Shown here: positions 32,499 through 44,429 of the stretch, one piece after another
Position numbering within the stretch: position 1 is the first letter of the stretch
Layout: every line of letters starts with the position of its first letter
DNA from: an uncultured Desulfovibrio sp.
Lineage (GTDB): Bacteria; Desulfobacterota; Desulfovibrionia; Desulfovibrionales; Desulfovibrionaceae
Direction: 5' to 3'
Length of the DNA stretch: 64,000 bases
NCBI GenBank assembly: GCA_913063155.1
Contig: CAJXYU010000001.1
Coordinates: forward strand, 558,001-622,000
Position numbers and translations under genes: made by a program
Notes under the pieces: model-generated
What the model saw: the letters and a program-made list of their open reading frames with translations, nothing else
What the model was told of the DNA's origin: nothing
Database searches by the model: none

Positions 32499-33281
32499 TC
32501 AGCCGATATGCATACTCCAGGCGGAAATGGATTTCGCTGCCCCGGAGGAATCATCTAAGTCAAAAATCGCGCCTTGTAAAATGATTGGCCCGTCAGCCAC
32601 CCGAAACCGCTGGGGAAGCCCGCCGACAAAGCGTTTGATGATAGGCTCAGGGTCCATACCCAAACAGGAATTCTGTGGCCCGCACATACCCAGGTCGGTC
32701 ATGTAGGCCGTCCCCTGCGGCAACACGCGGGCATCGTTGGTCTGCACGTGGGTGTGGGTCCCCAGCACCGCAGAAACCCGGCCGTCGAGCATCCAGGCCA
32801 AAGCCTGCTTCTCGCTGGTGGCCTCGGCATGAAAGTCCACGATGCGAATTCTCACGCTCTCGGGAATTTCCTCCAGAATTCGCTCCAGGGCCACGAAGGG
32901 ACAATCCAGGGCTTGCATGTAGGTTCGGCCAAGCACATTGATCACCGCTATCTCAGGAAGCCCTTCCTGCGCGAATACGGACCACCCCTTGCCCGGAGCG
33001 CCCGCAGGATAGTTGGCCGGACGGACAATACGTTCCTCGTTGTTCAGAAACGCATACATGTCCTTGAACTTCCAAATGTGGTTGCCTGTCGTCAGAAAGT
33101 CCACGCCGGCGGAGAACAGCTCCCTGGCGGACTTGGAGGAAAGGCCAATGCCGCCCGAGGCGTTTTCTCCGTTGGCCAGGACCAAGTCGATGCAGTGAGT
33201 TCTTCTGATGTCGTCCAGATTTCGCTTGAGGGCGGAACGGCCGGGACGGCCCACTATGTCGCCCAAGAAAAGAATTTTCAC
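32499..33281 (-). CDS. TIGR00282/YmdB-family metallophosphoesterase
   Basis: A 260-residue protein beginning MKILFLGDIVGRPGRSALKR, the metal-binding opening of the family, with LANGENASGGIGLS, LTTGNHIWKFKDM and ILVDFHAEATSEKQALAW-like segments (here RIVDFHAEATSEKQALAW) and GTHTHVQTNDARVLPQGTAY. Known members hydrolyse cyclic nucleotides (YmdB of Bacillus) and affect biofilm and RNA levels; the substrate here is not known. GTG start with GGGAG upstream. It lies between cheR and tyrS, two genes after rny, a common neighbourhood. Confidence 0.92.
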   Translation of the reverse strand: MKILFLGDIVGRPGRSALKRNLDDIRRTHCIDLVLANGENASGGIGLSSKSARELFSAGVDFLTTGNHIWKFKDMYAFLNNEERIVRPANYPAGAPGKGWSVFAQEGLPEIAVINVLGRTYMQALDCPFVALERILEEIPESVRIRIVDFHAEATSEKQALAWMLDGRVSAVLGTHTHVQTNDARVLPQGTAYMTDLGMCGPQNSCLGMDPEPIIKRFVGGLPQRFRVADGPIILQGAIFDLDDSSGAAKSISAWSMHIG

Positions 33282-33340
33282 GCAAAGGCTCCCGTGGCGG
33301 CCCGCGGCCGCCTCTGATTCCACTCACTTCCGAATGATGT

Positions 33341-34264
33341 CTAGGTTCTCTGAAACACAGTGGGCGCCAACTGACGCAAAGGCAGTGTCATGCCGGAAAG
33401 ACTTTCGGAATGACCAATAAACAAATAACCACCGGGGTTCAAATTATCGCAAAACTTGCGAAAAAGAACCTCCTGGGTGCCCCGGTCGAAATAGATGACC
33501 ACATTCCGGCAAAAAATTATGTCCTGCGGGGTCTGCAGACGAAAATTCTCCATGAAGTTGAGCTGGCTGAATCGAACCCTGTTGCGGATGGCCCTGTCCA
33601 TTTTGATGAGCCGCTTTTCAGGATTCTTGCTCTTGAGCACGTACTTCTTCTTCAGGTCCTGAGGAATCTCGTCCGCCTTTTCCAACGCATAGACAGCGCT
33701 CATGGCCTTCTGCAAAATCTGGCGGGAAATGTCCGTAGCCAGGATGGAAAAACGAAAACCCTGATTCCGCTCCGCGAACTCGCTGAACACCATGGACAGG
33801 GTGTATGGCTCCTCTCCGCTGGAACAGCCCGCGCTCCAAAGCAAAATTTCCTTGCTTGTGCCGTGACGCTTCCAAATGGCGGGCAGCACCATGTCGTTAA
33901 GAATGCCATAATGCTTGGGCTCACGAAAAAAATGAGTGGTGTTGGTGGTGACCACGTCCACCAGATGCTGACGTTCGCGTTCCTGCCCTTCCGGGCTGAA
34001 CACGTATTCACAGTACTCCTCATACGAGGACAGCCCGAGAGCGCGTAACCGTTTCTGGAACCTGGACTGAAGCAGGACCTTCTTGCTGGGGGGCATCTTG
34101 ATACCAAATTCGGAATGGATGAGCCTGCTGAAACGCTCAAACTCCGCATTTCCCATCTCGGCCTTGAACAGGCACATCTTCTGCGACATACGGGTGGCTT
34201 CAGCCGCTTTTTGCGCTGCTGCGTTGGTATCCATGCTGTTTGTCGTCCGCCTGTCTTTGACCAT
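33341..34264 (-). CDS. cheR: Chemotaxis protein methyltransferase CheR
   Basis: A 307-residue SAM-dependent methyltransferase that methylates glutamates of chemoreceptors. The helical N-terminal domain is followed by TNTTHFFREPKHYGIL, LLWSAGCSSGEEPYTLSM (SAM site), FSILATDISRQILQKA and IIFCRNVVIYFDRGTQE, all diagnostic. The start is less certain: the ATG chosen has AGGA 8 bases before it; ATGs at 34234 and 34189 are alternatives. It is an isolated cheR, apart from any che operon visible here. Confidence 0.9.
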   Translation of the reverse strand: MVKDRRTTNSMDTNAAAQKAAEATRMSQKMCLFKAEMGNAEFERFSRLIHSEFGIKMPPSKKVLLQSRFQKRLRALGLSSYEEYCEYVFSPEGQERERQHLVDVVTTNTTHFFREPKHYGILNDMVLPAIWKRHGTSKEILLWSAGCSSGEEPYTLSMVFSEFAERNQGFRFSILATDISRQILQKAMSAVYALEKADEIPQDLKKKYVLKSKNPEKRLIKMDRAIRNRVRFSQLNFMENFRLQTPQDIIFCRNVVIYFDRGTQEVLFRKFCDNLNPGGYLFIGHSESLSGMTLPLRQLAPTVFQRT

Positions 34265-34390
34265 TTTTAAAGTCCTGCCAAAACCTGACCATAAGAGTCT
34301 CCAGAATGCATATAATGCCCGAGGAAAACGGAAACAGCAAAAGGATAATCCGTTGCCGGACATTATAATAATGTCACTAAAACAAGAAAA

Positions 34391-34418
34391 GGCCCGGACC
34401 GCAAGCGCGGACCGGACC
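34391..34418 (-). terminator. Terminator after rny
   Basis: On the minus strand a 12-bp GC-rich stem with a 4-base loop (two imperfect pairs) is followed by TTTTCTTGTTTT. Confidence 0.75.
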
Positions 34419-34440
34419 CATTCCTTCTCCATGCGCCAGG

Positions 34441-35997
34441 TTACTTGGCGTAACCCACGGCGCGCTTTTCGCGAATGACCGTCACCCGGATCTGGCCCGG
34501 GTAGGTCATATTGTTTTCGATCTTCTCAGAGATGTCCTTACAGAGCAGGTACGTACTTTCGTCATTGACCTTGTCGGCATCGACCATGACGCGAATCTCG
34601 CGGCCGGCCTGAATGGCATAGGCCTTGGAAACGCCGCTGAAGCCGGTGGCCAAGCCTTCCAACTCCTCAAGACGCTTTACGTAGTTTTCAAGCAGCTCCT
34701 TGCGGGCGCCGGGACGGGCGCCGGACAGGCTGTCCGCAGCCTGCACCAAGTTGGCCAAAATGCTCTGAGGCGGGATGTCCTCATGGTGAGCCGCAATGGC
34801 ATGCACCACATCCTTGTGTTCCCCATGTTTCTTGGCCAGATCCGAGCCGATGACCGCGTGCGGTCCCTCGATTTCATGGTCCACGGCCTTGCCTATGTCA
34901 TGCAACAAACCGGCGCGCTTGGCTTCCTTTTCGTCCAGGCCAAGCTCAGCGGCCATGATTCCACAGAGGAAGGCCACTTCCATGCTGTGCTGGAGCACAT
35001 TCTGGGAAAAGCTGGTGCGGTAGTGCAACTGCCCCAGCAGGCGGACTATTTCGGGATGGATGCCGTGTACGCCCACATCGAAGGTGGCCTGTTCCCCAAT
35101 CTCCCGGAGCTTCACATCCATTTCCTGCTCCACCTTGTGCACGATGTCTTCGATACGGGCCGGGTGGATACGCCCATCATGGATAAGGCGCTCCAAGGCC
35201 TGTTTGGCAATCTCGCGCTTGAGCGGACTGAATGCCGACAGCACCACGGTCTCCGGAGTGTCGTCAATAATCAGGTCCACGCCGGTGGCGGCTTCCAGGG
35301 CACGAATGTTGCGGCCTTCGCGGCCAATGATGCGGCCCTTCATATCTTCGGACGGCAGGGTCACGGCTGTGACGGTCTGCTCGGATGCGTAATCGCCGGA
35401 GTAACGCTGCAGAGCCAAGGAAAGGATTTCCTTGGCCTTTTTGGCTGCGGTTTCCTTGGCTTCCATTTCGATGGAGCGGACCATTTTGGCCGCTTCATGA
35501 CGGGATCTCGATTCAATTTCCGTCATAAGCCTTTCCCGTGCTTCCTCAACGGTCAGGCCGGATATTTCCTGGAGCTTGCGTTCGTGGTCGTCCGCCTTCA
35601 GCTCCAACTCCTGTTCAAATCCCTCAAGATGCTTTTCCTGCTGAATAAGACGCTTTTCCAGCTCCACCACAGTGGATTCCTTATCTGCGACCTTCTCCAG
35701 CTTGCGCTCCAGGCGTTCCTCTTTTTCCTGAAGCCGACTTTCCTGTCGTTTCAGACCGCTCTCCTGGGCCTTTATTTCTTGTTCCAATTCTTTTTTCTGG
35801 GCGAAAATCTCGTCCTGGGCCTGCACCCGGGCTTCCTTTTTCAGGGCTTCGGCTTCCTTGCGCGCCTCCTCAACGATGCGTTCGGCCAGCCCCCGGGAGT
35901 CGCCGATCTGTTTCGTGGAAATGTATCTATGGAGGAAATATCCAGAAATAATCCCCACGCTTACACCGCTACCGACGACTGCAATCTCCGTCAGCAT
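34441..35997 (-). CDS. rny: Ribonuclease Y
   Basis: A 518-residue endoribonuclease that starts mRNA decay at the membrane. One N-terminal membrane helix (MLTEIAVVGSGVSVGIISGY) is followed by a long Glu/Lys/Gln coiled coil (about 30-190), a KH domain (GRIIGREGRNIRALEAATGV) and an HD domain (AGLLHDIGKAVDHEIEGPH, near residue 366). Length matches the family. AAGGAG precedes the ATG. It is downstream of zapB-zapA and the 6S RNA. Confidence 0.96.
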   Translation of the reverse strand: MLTEIAVVGSGVSVGIISGYFLHRYISTKQIGDSRGLAERIVEEARKEAEALKKEARVQAQDEIFAQKKELEQEIKAQESGLKRQESRLQEKEERLERKLEKVADKESTVVELEKRLIQQEKHLEGFEQELELKADDHERKLQEISGLTVEEARERLMTEIESRSRHEAAKMVRSIEMEAKETAAKKAKEILSLALQRYSGDYASEQTVTAVTLPSEDMKGRIIGREGRNIRALEAATGVDLIIDDTPETVVLSAFSPLKREIAKQALERLIHDGRIHPARIEDIVHKVEQEMDVKLREIGEQATFDVGVHGIHPEIVRLLGQLHYRTSFSQNVLQHSMEVAFLCGIMAAELGLDEKEAKRAGLLHDIGKAVDHEIEGPHAVIGSDLAKKHGEHKDVVHAIAAHHEDIPPQSILANLVQAADSLSGARPGARKELLENYVKRLEELEGLATGFSGVSKAYAIQAGREIRVMVDADKVNDESTYLLCKDISEKIENNMTYPGQIRVTVIREKRAVGYAK

Positions 35998-36231
35998 TGG
36001 TTTTCTCCTTGTTTATGTTGACAGGCTATTGGGCGGCCTGTTGACGCCTTTGTGTTCATTGACCCGATCAAAGTGCGCAACAAAGCGCACTCTTGCCGGA
36101 CTTGAACAAGAGGCGAAGAAAATGCGGTGTTCGTAGGACTCGGGAACGTAGCGGCCCTTTGCCGTCTGTTCGGCCTGTTCAGGCCTGCCATTTCGCACCT
36201 CTCCCCGACCAGGTGCGTTGGACGTGTATGG
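35998..36231. other. Gap between rny and 6S RNA
   Basis: About 230 bases with no supported gene. It contains a short hairpin (AGTGCGC 36072-36078 with GCGCACT 36085-36091) and, further up, GC-rich inverted segments. It may hold the rny promoter and the 3' end signals of the 6S transcript; an extra small RNA cannot be excluded. Confidence 0.5.
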
Positions 36232-36433
36232 TATCCCCGAGAGAGCCGTGTTGCCGTCAGTTTTGAACCTGGTTTGTCCAGGTGGGCTCGATTCGTACCC
36301 CATCAGGCTTCCCGAAACATGCCGGGCATGCACACCGGTGTACTGAAATCATTGCCCTTTTAAGAGGTATTGGCTCAATAACCTCACAGGTCAATCACGC
36401 GCTCCCCAGGGTTTTTAGCCGCTCTCCCCGTTT
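36232..36433 (-). ncRNA. ssrS: 6S RNA
   Basis: About 200 bases downstream of zapA, the classic place of ssrS. Read on the minus strand it matches 6S RNA segments in order: TTGAGCCAATACCT in the 5' arm, GTGTGCATGCCCGGCATG and GGGAAGCCTGATGGGG in the 3' arm, CACCTGGACAAACCAGG, then a closing strand GCTCTCTC (36239-36246) that pairs with GGGAGAGC at the 5' end (36421-36428). The large open bubble mimics a melted promoter and sequesters sigma-70 polymerase in stationary phase. Ends are estimated to within some 10 bases. Confidence 0.8.
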
Positions 36434-36461
36434 GTGGCCCCATCCTATGATCGGTGTGGGC

Positions 36462-36719
36462 CTACGACGGGTTCTTTTCCAAGATCTGTCCGATCTTCTC
36501 CTCCAGACTCCTGAGTTTTTGCTGATTCTCCAGATAATCGTCAGCAAGACTCAAAGCCAGAAACGTGAGTAATCTTTCTTTACTTAAATCACCCGCGTTC
36601 TTGTTCAAATCCTCATACCGCTCTTCCAGAAGCCCTTTAGCAGCCTCCACTCGGTCGGCAGTGGCGTCTGTCTTGAACGATATATCGAGACCCATCAGGG
36701 ACAGGGTGTAACGCGGCAT
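36462..36719 (-). CDS. zapA: Cell division protein ZapA
   Basis: An 85-residue ZapA. PRYTLSLMGLDISFKTDATADRVEAAKGLLEERY is the fold that binds FtsZ filaments, followed by the coiled coil AddYLENQQKLRSLEEKIGQIL. It stabilises the Z-ring. It follows the zapB-like gene by 12 bases and precedes 6S RNA. Confidence 0.9.
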   Translation of the reverse strand: MPRYTLSLMGLDISFKTDATADRVEAAKGLLEERYEDLNKNAGDLSKERLLTFLALSLADDYLENQQKLRSLEEKIGQILEKNPS

Positions 36720-36731
36720 GGTATTCTCTCG

Positions 36732-36908
36732 CTATTCGAGTTCACCCTCTATGCGTTGGAGCAATGCCTCCAGGCGCTCCATCGCCTCTCCCCTTGAGCC
36801 GCGCTCAAGCTCCAACTCCTCCTTCAAGTGTTGGTTCTCGGTTTTCAATTCATCTATCTTTTCAATTAACTGGTCAAATTTCGCTTCCAGTCTTGTTACC
36901 ATGTCCAT
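36732..36908 (-). CDS. ZapB-like coiled-coil protein (58 aa)
   Basis: A 58-residue, almost wholly heptad-patterned protein (MDMVTRLEAKFDQLIEKIDE then ELKTENQHLKEELELE), consistent with the ZapB-type division coiled coil. It ends 12 bases before zapA and begins 31 bases after glmU on the same strand. The ribosome site is weak (AGGA 13 bases before the first ATG; a second in-frame ATG is two codons on). The zapB identity rests on position, size and coiled-coil nature. Confidence 0.75.
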   Translation of the reverse strand: MDMVTRLEAKFDQLIEKIDELKTENQHLKEELELERGSRGEAMERLEALLQRIEGELE

Positions 36909-36939
36909 GATTCAAATCTAATCCTTCTGTTACGTGAAA

Positions 36940-38313
36940 TCAAGACTTCTTCATCTTTCTGTCAAGATTGGACTGCTTGCCACGGGCTATGGCCGTCCAC
37001 TCATCCGGAATATTTTTGGTTATGGTGGAACCGGCGGCAACCAAAGCGTCCTTTCCGACCGTCACTGGCGCCACCAAGGCGGTGTTGCTGCCGATAAAGG
37101 CTCCCTCGCCGATAGTGGTCTTGAATTTGTTTCTACCGTCGTAATTGCAGGTAATGGTGCCTGCCCCGATGTTGGAACCGGCCCCGACCTCGGCATCCCC
37201 GAGATAAGTCAAATGGTTGGCCTTGGCCCCCTCTCCCAACTCGGACTTCTTCATTTCCACGAAATTGCCCACCCTGGAGCCTCGCTTGAGCACGGCGCCC
37301 TGACGCAGACGCGCGTACGGGCCCACAACACACTCAGGGCCGACATGCGCGCCCTCAATATGGCAGAATTGGCGTACCACGCACTTGGAATCGAAAACGG
37401 CATCAATAATGTAGGTATAGGAATTCAGCGCTGCCTCGGATTTGATTGAAGATTCGCCATAGATCTCCACATGGCCGAAAACCTCAACACCCGGCTCGAT
37501 GCTGACCCGAGGACCGATGATAACCGTGTCCGGATTGTGAATCATGACTCCCTGGTCGATGAACCCTTCCACAATGCGTTTGCGCAAAGTCTGCTCGGCG
37601 GCGATAAGCTCACTGGGATTGTTGATACCCATGAGGTTCACATCGGCACCGCTGGACACGCCTTCCACCTTGAGTCCATTTTCCACGGCCAAGCCAACCA
37701 AGTCGGTGATGTAATATTCACCGGACTTGTTTTCGGCGCGCAGCCCATCCAACAAAGGTCCAACCGTACTGAGCCGAAGCAGATAAATGCCGGCGTTGAC
37801 TTCGCCGGTGACCGGACCATGCACGGCAAGATCGTAGTCCTTGGCCTCAACGATGGCGCGCACATGTTGTCCGTCACCACGCACCACACGCCCGAATGCC
37901 CCCGGATCGGGCGGATTGATGGACATGAAGGCCAAGTCGGCCTTCCCTGCGCGGCTGGTGAGCTTTTCCACGGCTTCGGCGGTCACCAGGGGGGTATCCC
38001 CGTTGATGACCATACAGTATTCGGCTCCGCCAGCCACGATCTTGTCCCAAGCCACTTGCAAGGCATGCCCGGTGCCGAGCTGTTCTTCCTGAAGCACGAA
38101 GGTGCCTGCGCGATCCGGGAAAGCGGCCTCCACCTGCTCCGCACCGAAGCCCACCACTGTATTTATATTCCGGCCAAAGAGCGGTTCCAGCGCCCTGTAA
38201 ACATACAAAAGCATGGGTTCCCCCAAGATGGTTTGGAGAACCTTAGGCCTGCTGGAAATCATGCGCGTGCCTTTTCCTGCCGCGAGAATCAGTGCTGAAA
38301 TGGTGTTGCTCAT
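36940..38313 (-). CDS. glmU: Bifunctional UDP-GlcNAc pyrophosphorylase/GlcN-1-P acetyltransferase
   Basis: A 457-residue GlmU making UDP-N-acetylglucosamine for peptidoglycan and LPS. The N-terminal uridylyltransferase shows LILAAGKGTRMISSRPKVLQ and VINGDTPLVTAEAVE; the C-terminal left-handed beta helix shows hexapeptide repeats and NFVEMKKSELGEGAKANHLT, then GAGTITCNYDGRNKFKTTIG. Two adjacent ATGs exist; the second is better spaced from GGA. It probably heads glmU-zapB-zapA. Confidence 0.96.
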   Translation of the reverse strand: MSNTISALILAAGKGTRMISSRPKVLQTILGEPMLLYVYRALEPLFGRNINTVVGFGAEQVEAAFPDRAGTFVLQEEQLGTGHALQVAWDKIVAGGAEYCMVINGDTPLVTAEAVEKLTSRAGKADLAFMSINPPDPGAFGRVVRGDGQHVRAIVEAKDYDLAVHGPVTGEVNAGIYLLRLSTVGPLLDGLRAENKSGEYYITDLVGLAVENGLKVEGVSSGADVNLMGINNPSELIAAEQTLRKRIVEGFIDQGVMIHNPDTVIIGPRVSIEPGVEVFGHVEIYGESSIKSEAALNSYTYIIDAVFDSKCVVRQFCHIEGAHVGPECVVGPYARLRQGAVLKRGSRVGNFVEMKKSELGEGAKANHLTYLGDAEVGAGSNIGAGTITCNYDGRNKFKTTIGEGAFIGSNTALVAPVTVGKDALVAAGSTITKNIPDEWTAIARGKQSNLDRKMKKS

Positions 38314-38377
38314 CATTGAATCCGTTTTGGTATTTACTGCCCGGGCACCCTTGCCTATCAAAATCCAGAGAATGGAA

Positions 38378-38410
38378 TACCCTCATTCTCCCAAAAGGAC
38401 AATGAGGGTA
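38378..38410. promoter_or_regulatory. Inverted repeat upstream of glmU
   Basis: TACCCTCATT (38378-38387) and AATGAGGGTA (38401-38410), perfect over 10 bp with a 13-base spacer, 65-97 bases before glmU. Candidate operator or leader hairpin. Confidence 0.4.
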
Positions 38411-38424
38411 GATCAACAAAAAAA

Positions 38425-38459
38425 ACAGCAGCGGTCCGGCAGAGCCGGTCCGCTGCTGT
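38425..38459 (-). terminator. Terminator of the atp operon
   Basis: ACAGCAGCGG...CCGGC pairs with GCCGG...CCGCTGCTGT (16 bp, one mismatch), followed on the minus strand by eight T residues. It ends the atpF'-atpC transcript. Confidence 0.9.
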
Positions 38460-38486
38460 GTTCAGGTACTATTCCTCTCGACGGAG

Positions 38487-38909
38487 CTAGCAGGTGCCAG
38501 CGTCCTTTCCTGCTCGCTGGCAACTCATGCGCGCTATGGCGCGGCGCAGTGCTGCCTGATTACGGGCAAAGTCGAGTCTCTCCTTGGTCTGCTGAGCGCG
38601 CTGTCCAGCCCTATCAGCGGCCTTCTGGGCGCGGTCGACATCGATTTCATGAGCCATTTCTGCAACTTCCGCAAGGATGGTGCATTTATTATGGCTCACT
38701 TCGGCGAAGCCGCCTGCCACGAAGACATAATAGGTCTTGCCGCCCAGCTTGTAATACAGATTGCCTATGCCGAGCGCGGAAAGGAAGGGCACGTGGTTCG
38801 GCAGGATGCCGAATTCGCCCATTGCGCCGGGAGCGCCGACATAGTCGACGTCTTCGGAAAGCACTTTCCGATCCGGGGTGACAATCTCAAGCTTCACGGT
38901 ATCAGCCAT
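38487..38909 (-). CDS. atpC: ATP synthase epsilon subunit
   Basis: A 140-residue F1 epsilon. The N-terminal beta sandwich ([36 protein letters not shown]) is followed by the two-helix regulatory domain ([20 protein letters not shown]). The C-terminus has an unusual tail [13 protein letters not shown] with two cysteines. It is 11 bases after atpD. The usual order in desulfovibrios is kept. Confidence 0.95.
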   Translation of the reverse strand: MADTVKLEIVTPDRKVLSEDVDYVGAPGAMGEFGILPNHVPFLSALGIGNLYYKLGGKTYYVFVAGGFAEVSHNKCTILAEVAEMAHEIDVDRAQKAADRAGQRAQQTKERLDFARNQAALRRAIARMSCQRAGKDAGTC

Positions 38910-38920
38910 TGGCTATCTCC

Positions 38921-40321
<1,401 letters not shown>

Positions 40322-40335
40322 TTAATAGCCCCCTT

Positions 40336-41205
40336 TTATCCTTTCAGCGCTTCCGCGCCGCCGACAATGTCCATGAGATCCGCAGTAATTGCGGCCTGCC
40401 TGGTTTTGTTGAAGAGCAAGGTCAAAGACTCGGTCATTTCGTCACATGCCTTGGTGGCGTTGTCCATGGCCGCCATACGCGCAGCATGTTCGGAACACGA
40501 AGTGTCAAGCAGGCCGCGATAGACCTGGACCTTGATGAACCGAGGCAGCAGCTCAGCCAGAAGCCCTTCGACGGAAGGCTCGTAGATGTAGTCGCCGGCG
40601 TCGCCGCCGCCCTCACCTTCAGTCGCGGCCATGGGCAGAATCTGCTGGCTGACCGCAGGCTGTTTGGCCATGCTGACAAACTCACCGAAAACGAGATGCA
40701 CTTCATCGAGCTCACCAGCCATGTAATCGCGAATTATTTCATCGCCCACACTGGCGGCCAGAGTGAAATCGAAGGAGCTTATTGCATCGCGTTCTTCGCG
40801 CTTTATGTCGTATTCCTGCTTGCGGAATGCGTCGTTGCCCTTCTTGCCGATGCAGTAGACTTTCACGGCTTTGCCTTCGGCGGCCTTTTCTGCTGCAAGT
40901 TTGAGGGCCTTGTTGATGATATTGCTGTTGAATGCGCCGCAGAGCCCGCGGTCGGAGGTGGCGACAAGAATGCCCACACTCCGGATATCCTCGCGGACTT
41001 CCAGCAGCGGATGTACCGACTCGTCAGCGCCGGCAGCCAAATCACCAAGCATGTCGTAGAACTTCTGCGCGTAGGGCCTGAAGCGTTCGATACGCTCCTG
41101 GGCGCCGCGCAGTTTCGCCGAGGCCACCATGTTCATGGCCTTGGTGATCTGCTTGGTCTTTTTGACGCCAACGATCTGGTTTTGGACGTCCCTTAACGAA
41201 GCCAT
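40336..41205 (-). CDS. atpG: ATP synthase gamma subunit
   Basis: A 289-residue rotor stalk subunit. N-terminal MASLRDVQNQIVGVKKTKQITKAM and C-terminal MDNATKACDEMTESLTLLFNKTRQAAITADLMDIVGGAEAL form the coiled-coil shaft. SDRGLCGAFNSNI is conserved in the Rossmann-like part. AAGGAG precedes the ATG. Confidence 0.97.
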   Translation of the reverse strand: MASLRDVQNQIVGVKKTKQITKAMNMVASAKLRGAQERIERFRPYAQKFYDMLGDLAAGADESVHPLLEVREDIRSVGILVATSDRGLCGAFNSNIINKALKLAAEKAAEGKAVKVYCIGKKGNDAFRKQEYDIKREERDAISSFDFTLAASVGDEIIRDYMAGELDEVHLVFGEFVSMAKQPAVSQQILPMAATEGEGGGDAGDYIYEPSVEGLLAELLPRFIKVQVYRGLLDTSCSEHAARMAAMDNATKACDEMTESLTLLFNKTRQAAITADLMDIVGGAEALKG

Positions 41206-41221
41206 TCACGAACTCCTTAGT

Positions 41222-43276
<2,055 letters not shown>

Positions 43277-43280
<4 letters not shown>

Positions 43281-43843
43281 TTGAGCACCACCTTGGTTAA
43301 GTATTCATCGACGAGCTTGTCGTGATCGGCGTCAGACAGCTTTTCCTGAACAATCTTTTCGGCAGCCTGAACGACAAGCTCCGCCACTTCGGCGCGGATG
43401 GCTTCCACGGCGCCGGTGGCTTCGTTTGCTGCGGTCTTCTTGGCCTGTTCGCGAATATGAACAGCGTCCTGCTCGGCTTGCTCGATGATGGCGGCCTTCA
43501 AGGCCTCACCCTGCTTCCCGGCTTCATCGAGAATAGCCTGTTTCTCCGCGGAAAGGTTGGCGATGCTCCGCTCGACTTCCTTCAGCTTCTTTTCAGCTTC
43601 GGACTGACGAGTCTGAAGATTTTCCAGGTTCTCCTTGATTTCCTGCTGGCGGCCAACAAGAAGCTCCTTGATCTTGCTGCCTGCAAGCTTCCAGATGATG
43701 CCCACGACGATGACCAAGTTGAGAACACGCCACAAGTAGTCCCACAACTGGTCTTCGGTGACATGGCCACCACTGGCTTGGGCTGCCGCAGTGCTCGCCA
43801 GAATACAGACGGCGACTGCGAGAATCATTTGCACCCGTTTCAA
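43277..43843 (-). CDS. atpF: ATP synthase b subunit
   Basis: A 188-residue peripheral stalk subunit. After a signal-peptide-like start (KRVQMILAVAVCILASTAAAQASGG) come one membrane helix (LWRVLNLVIVVGIIWKLAG) and a long coiled coil. A TTG start is preferred: AAGGAGGG is well spaced and it keeps the Lys-Arg before the hydrophobic stretch; an ATG lies five codons on. The possible cleaved leader on a b subunit is notable. It pairs with the b' gene just upstream. Confidence 0.93.
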
Positions 43844-43868
43844 AACGAAACCCTCCTTAGAACGTCTG

Positions 43869-44294
43869 TTACGCCTGGCCAAGAATCTTGTCCGTGGCTT
43901 TGGCCGCAAATTGTTCGACATCCTTGCTGAGTTGCTCCATGGCCGTCTTCACTTGGCCATCAATCTCGGTACGGGCAGCCTTGAGGGTGAAGGCAGCGTC
44001 TTCGCCTGCGGCGGAGAGCAGCTTGGTTTCCTCGGCGGTCGCCTCGTCCTTGAACTGAGCGCGGATCTCGTTTCCTTGCTTGCGGGCGGCGGCAAGCTGC
44101 TCCTCATAATCCTTCAGCTTGCTCTCCGCATCGGCAGTGAACTTCTCGATCTGACTCATCTGACCGGCCATAAGCTCCTTCCTCTTGCGGATGACCTCGC
44201 GGATCGGCTTGTAGAGGATGAAGTTCAGGACAACCAGCGTGACCAAAAAGTTTATGGTCTGCCAAATCAGGCCCCATTCATGAAATTCGATCAT
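43869..44294 (-). CDS. atpF': ATP synthase b' subunit
   Basis: A 141-residue second b-type subunit with one N-terminal helix (WGLIWQTINFLVTLVVLNFILYKPI) and a charged coiled coil (REVIRKRKELMAGQMSQIEK). The b/b' heterodimer forms the stator, as in desulfovibrios, cyanobacteria and alphaproteobacteria. It is first in the operon. No a (atpB) or c (atpE) gene is in the window, so the Fo rotor is encoded elsewhere. GGGGG lies upstream of the ATG. Confidence 0.94.
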   Translation of the reverse strand: MIEFHEWGLIWQTINFLVTLVVLNFILYKPIREVIRKRKELMAGQMSQIEKFTADAESKLKDYEEQLAAARKQGNEIRAQFKDEATAEETKLLSAAGEDAAFTLKAARTEIDGQVKTAMEQLSKDVEQFAAKATDKILGQA

Positions 44295-44356
44295 AGCTTC
44301 TGCCCCCAGAGAGGTTGTGAATTTTAGCGCAAAGTCACTGGCGTTTACCTAATTTT

Positions 44357-44398
44357 AAGGCTTGTGTCAAAGCCTTTTTCGACTTTGGCACAAGCCTT
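44357..44398 (-). terminator. Terminator after the bactofilin gene
   Basis: AAGGCTTGTG (44357-44366) with CACAAGCCTT (44389-44398), extended by CAAAG/CTTTG. On the minus strand it is followed by TTAAAATT. It separates the rod/bactofilin block from the atp operon. Confidence 0.75.
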
Positions 44399-44429
44399 TT
44401 CAAGAAAAATTACTTTTAAATTCAAAATG

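Noticed and set aside
34783-36021. A 412-codon open frame on the plus strand
   Set aside because: Antisense to rny; its Phe/Leu-rich repeats simply mirror the Glu/Lys coiled coil.
36013-36333. A 106-codon minus-strand frame downstream of zapA
   Set aside because: It lies across the 6S RNA and the gap before rny; the sequence is explained by the RNA, with no ribosome site.
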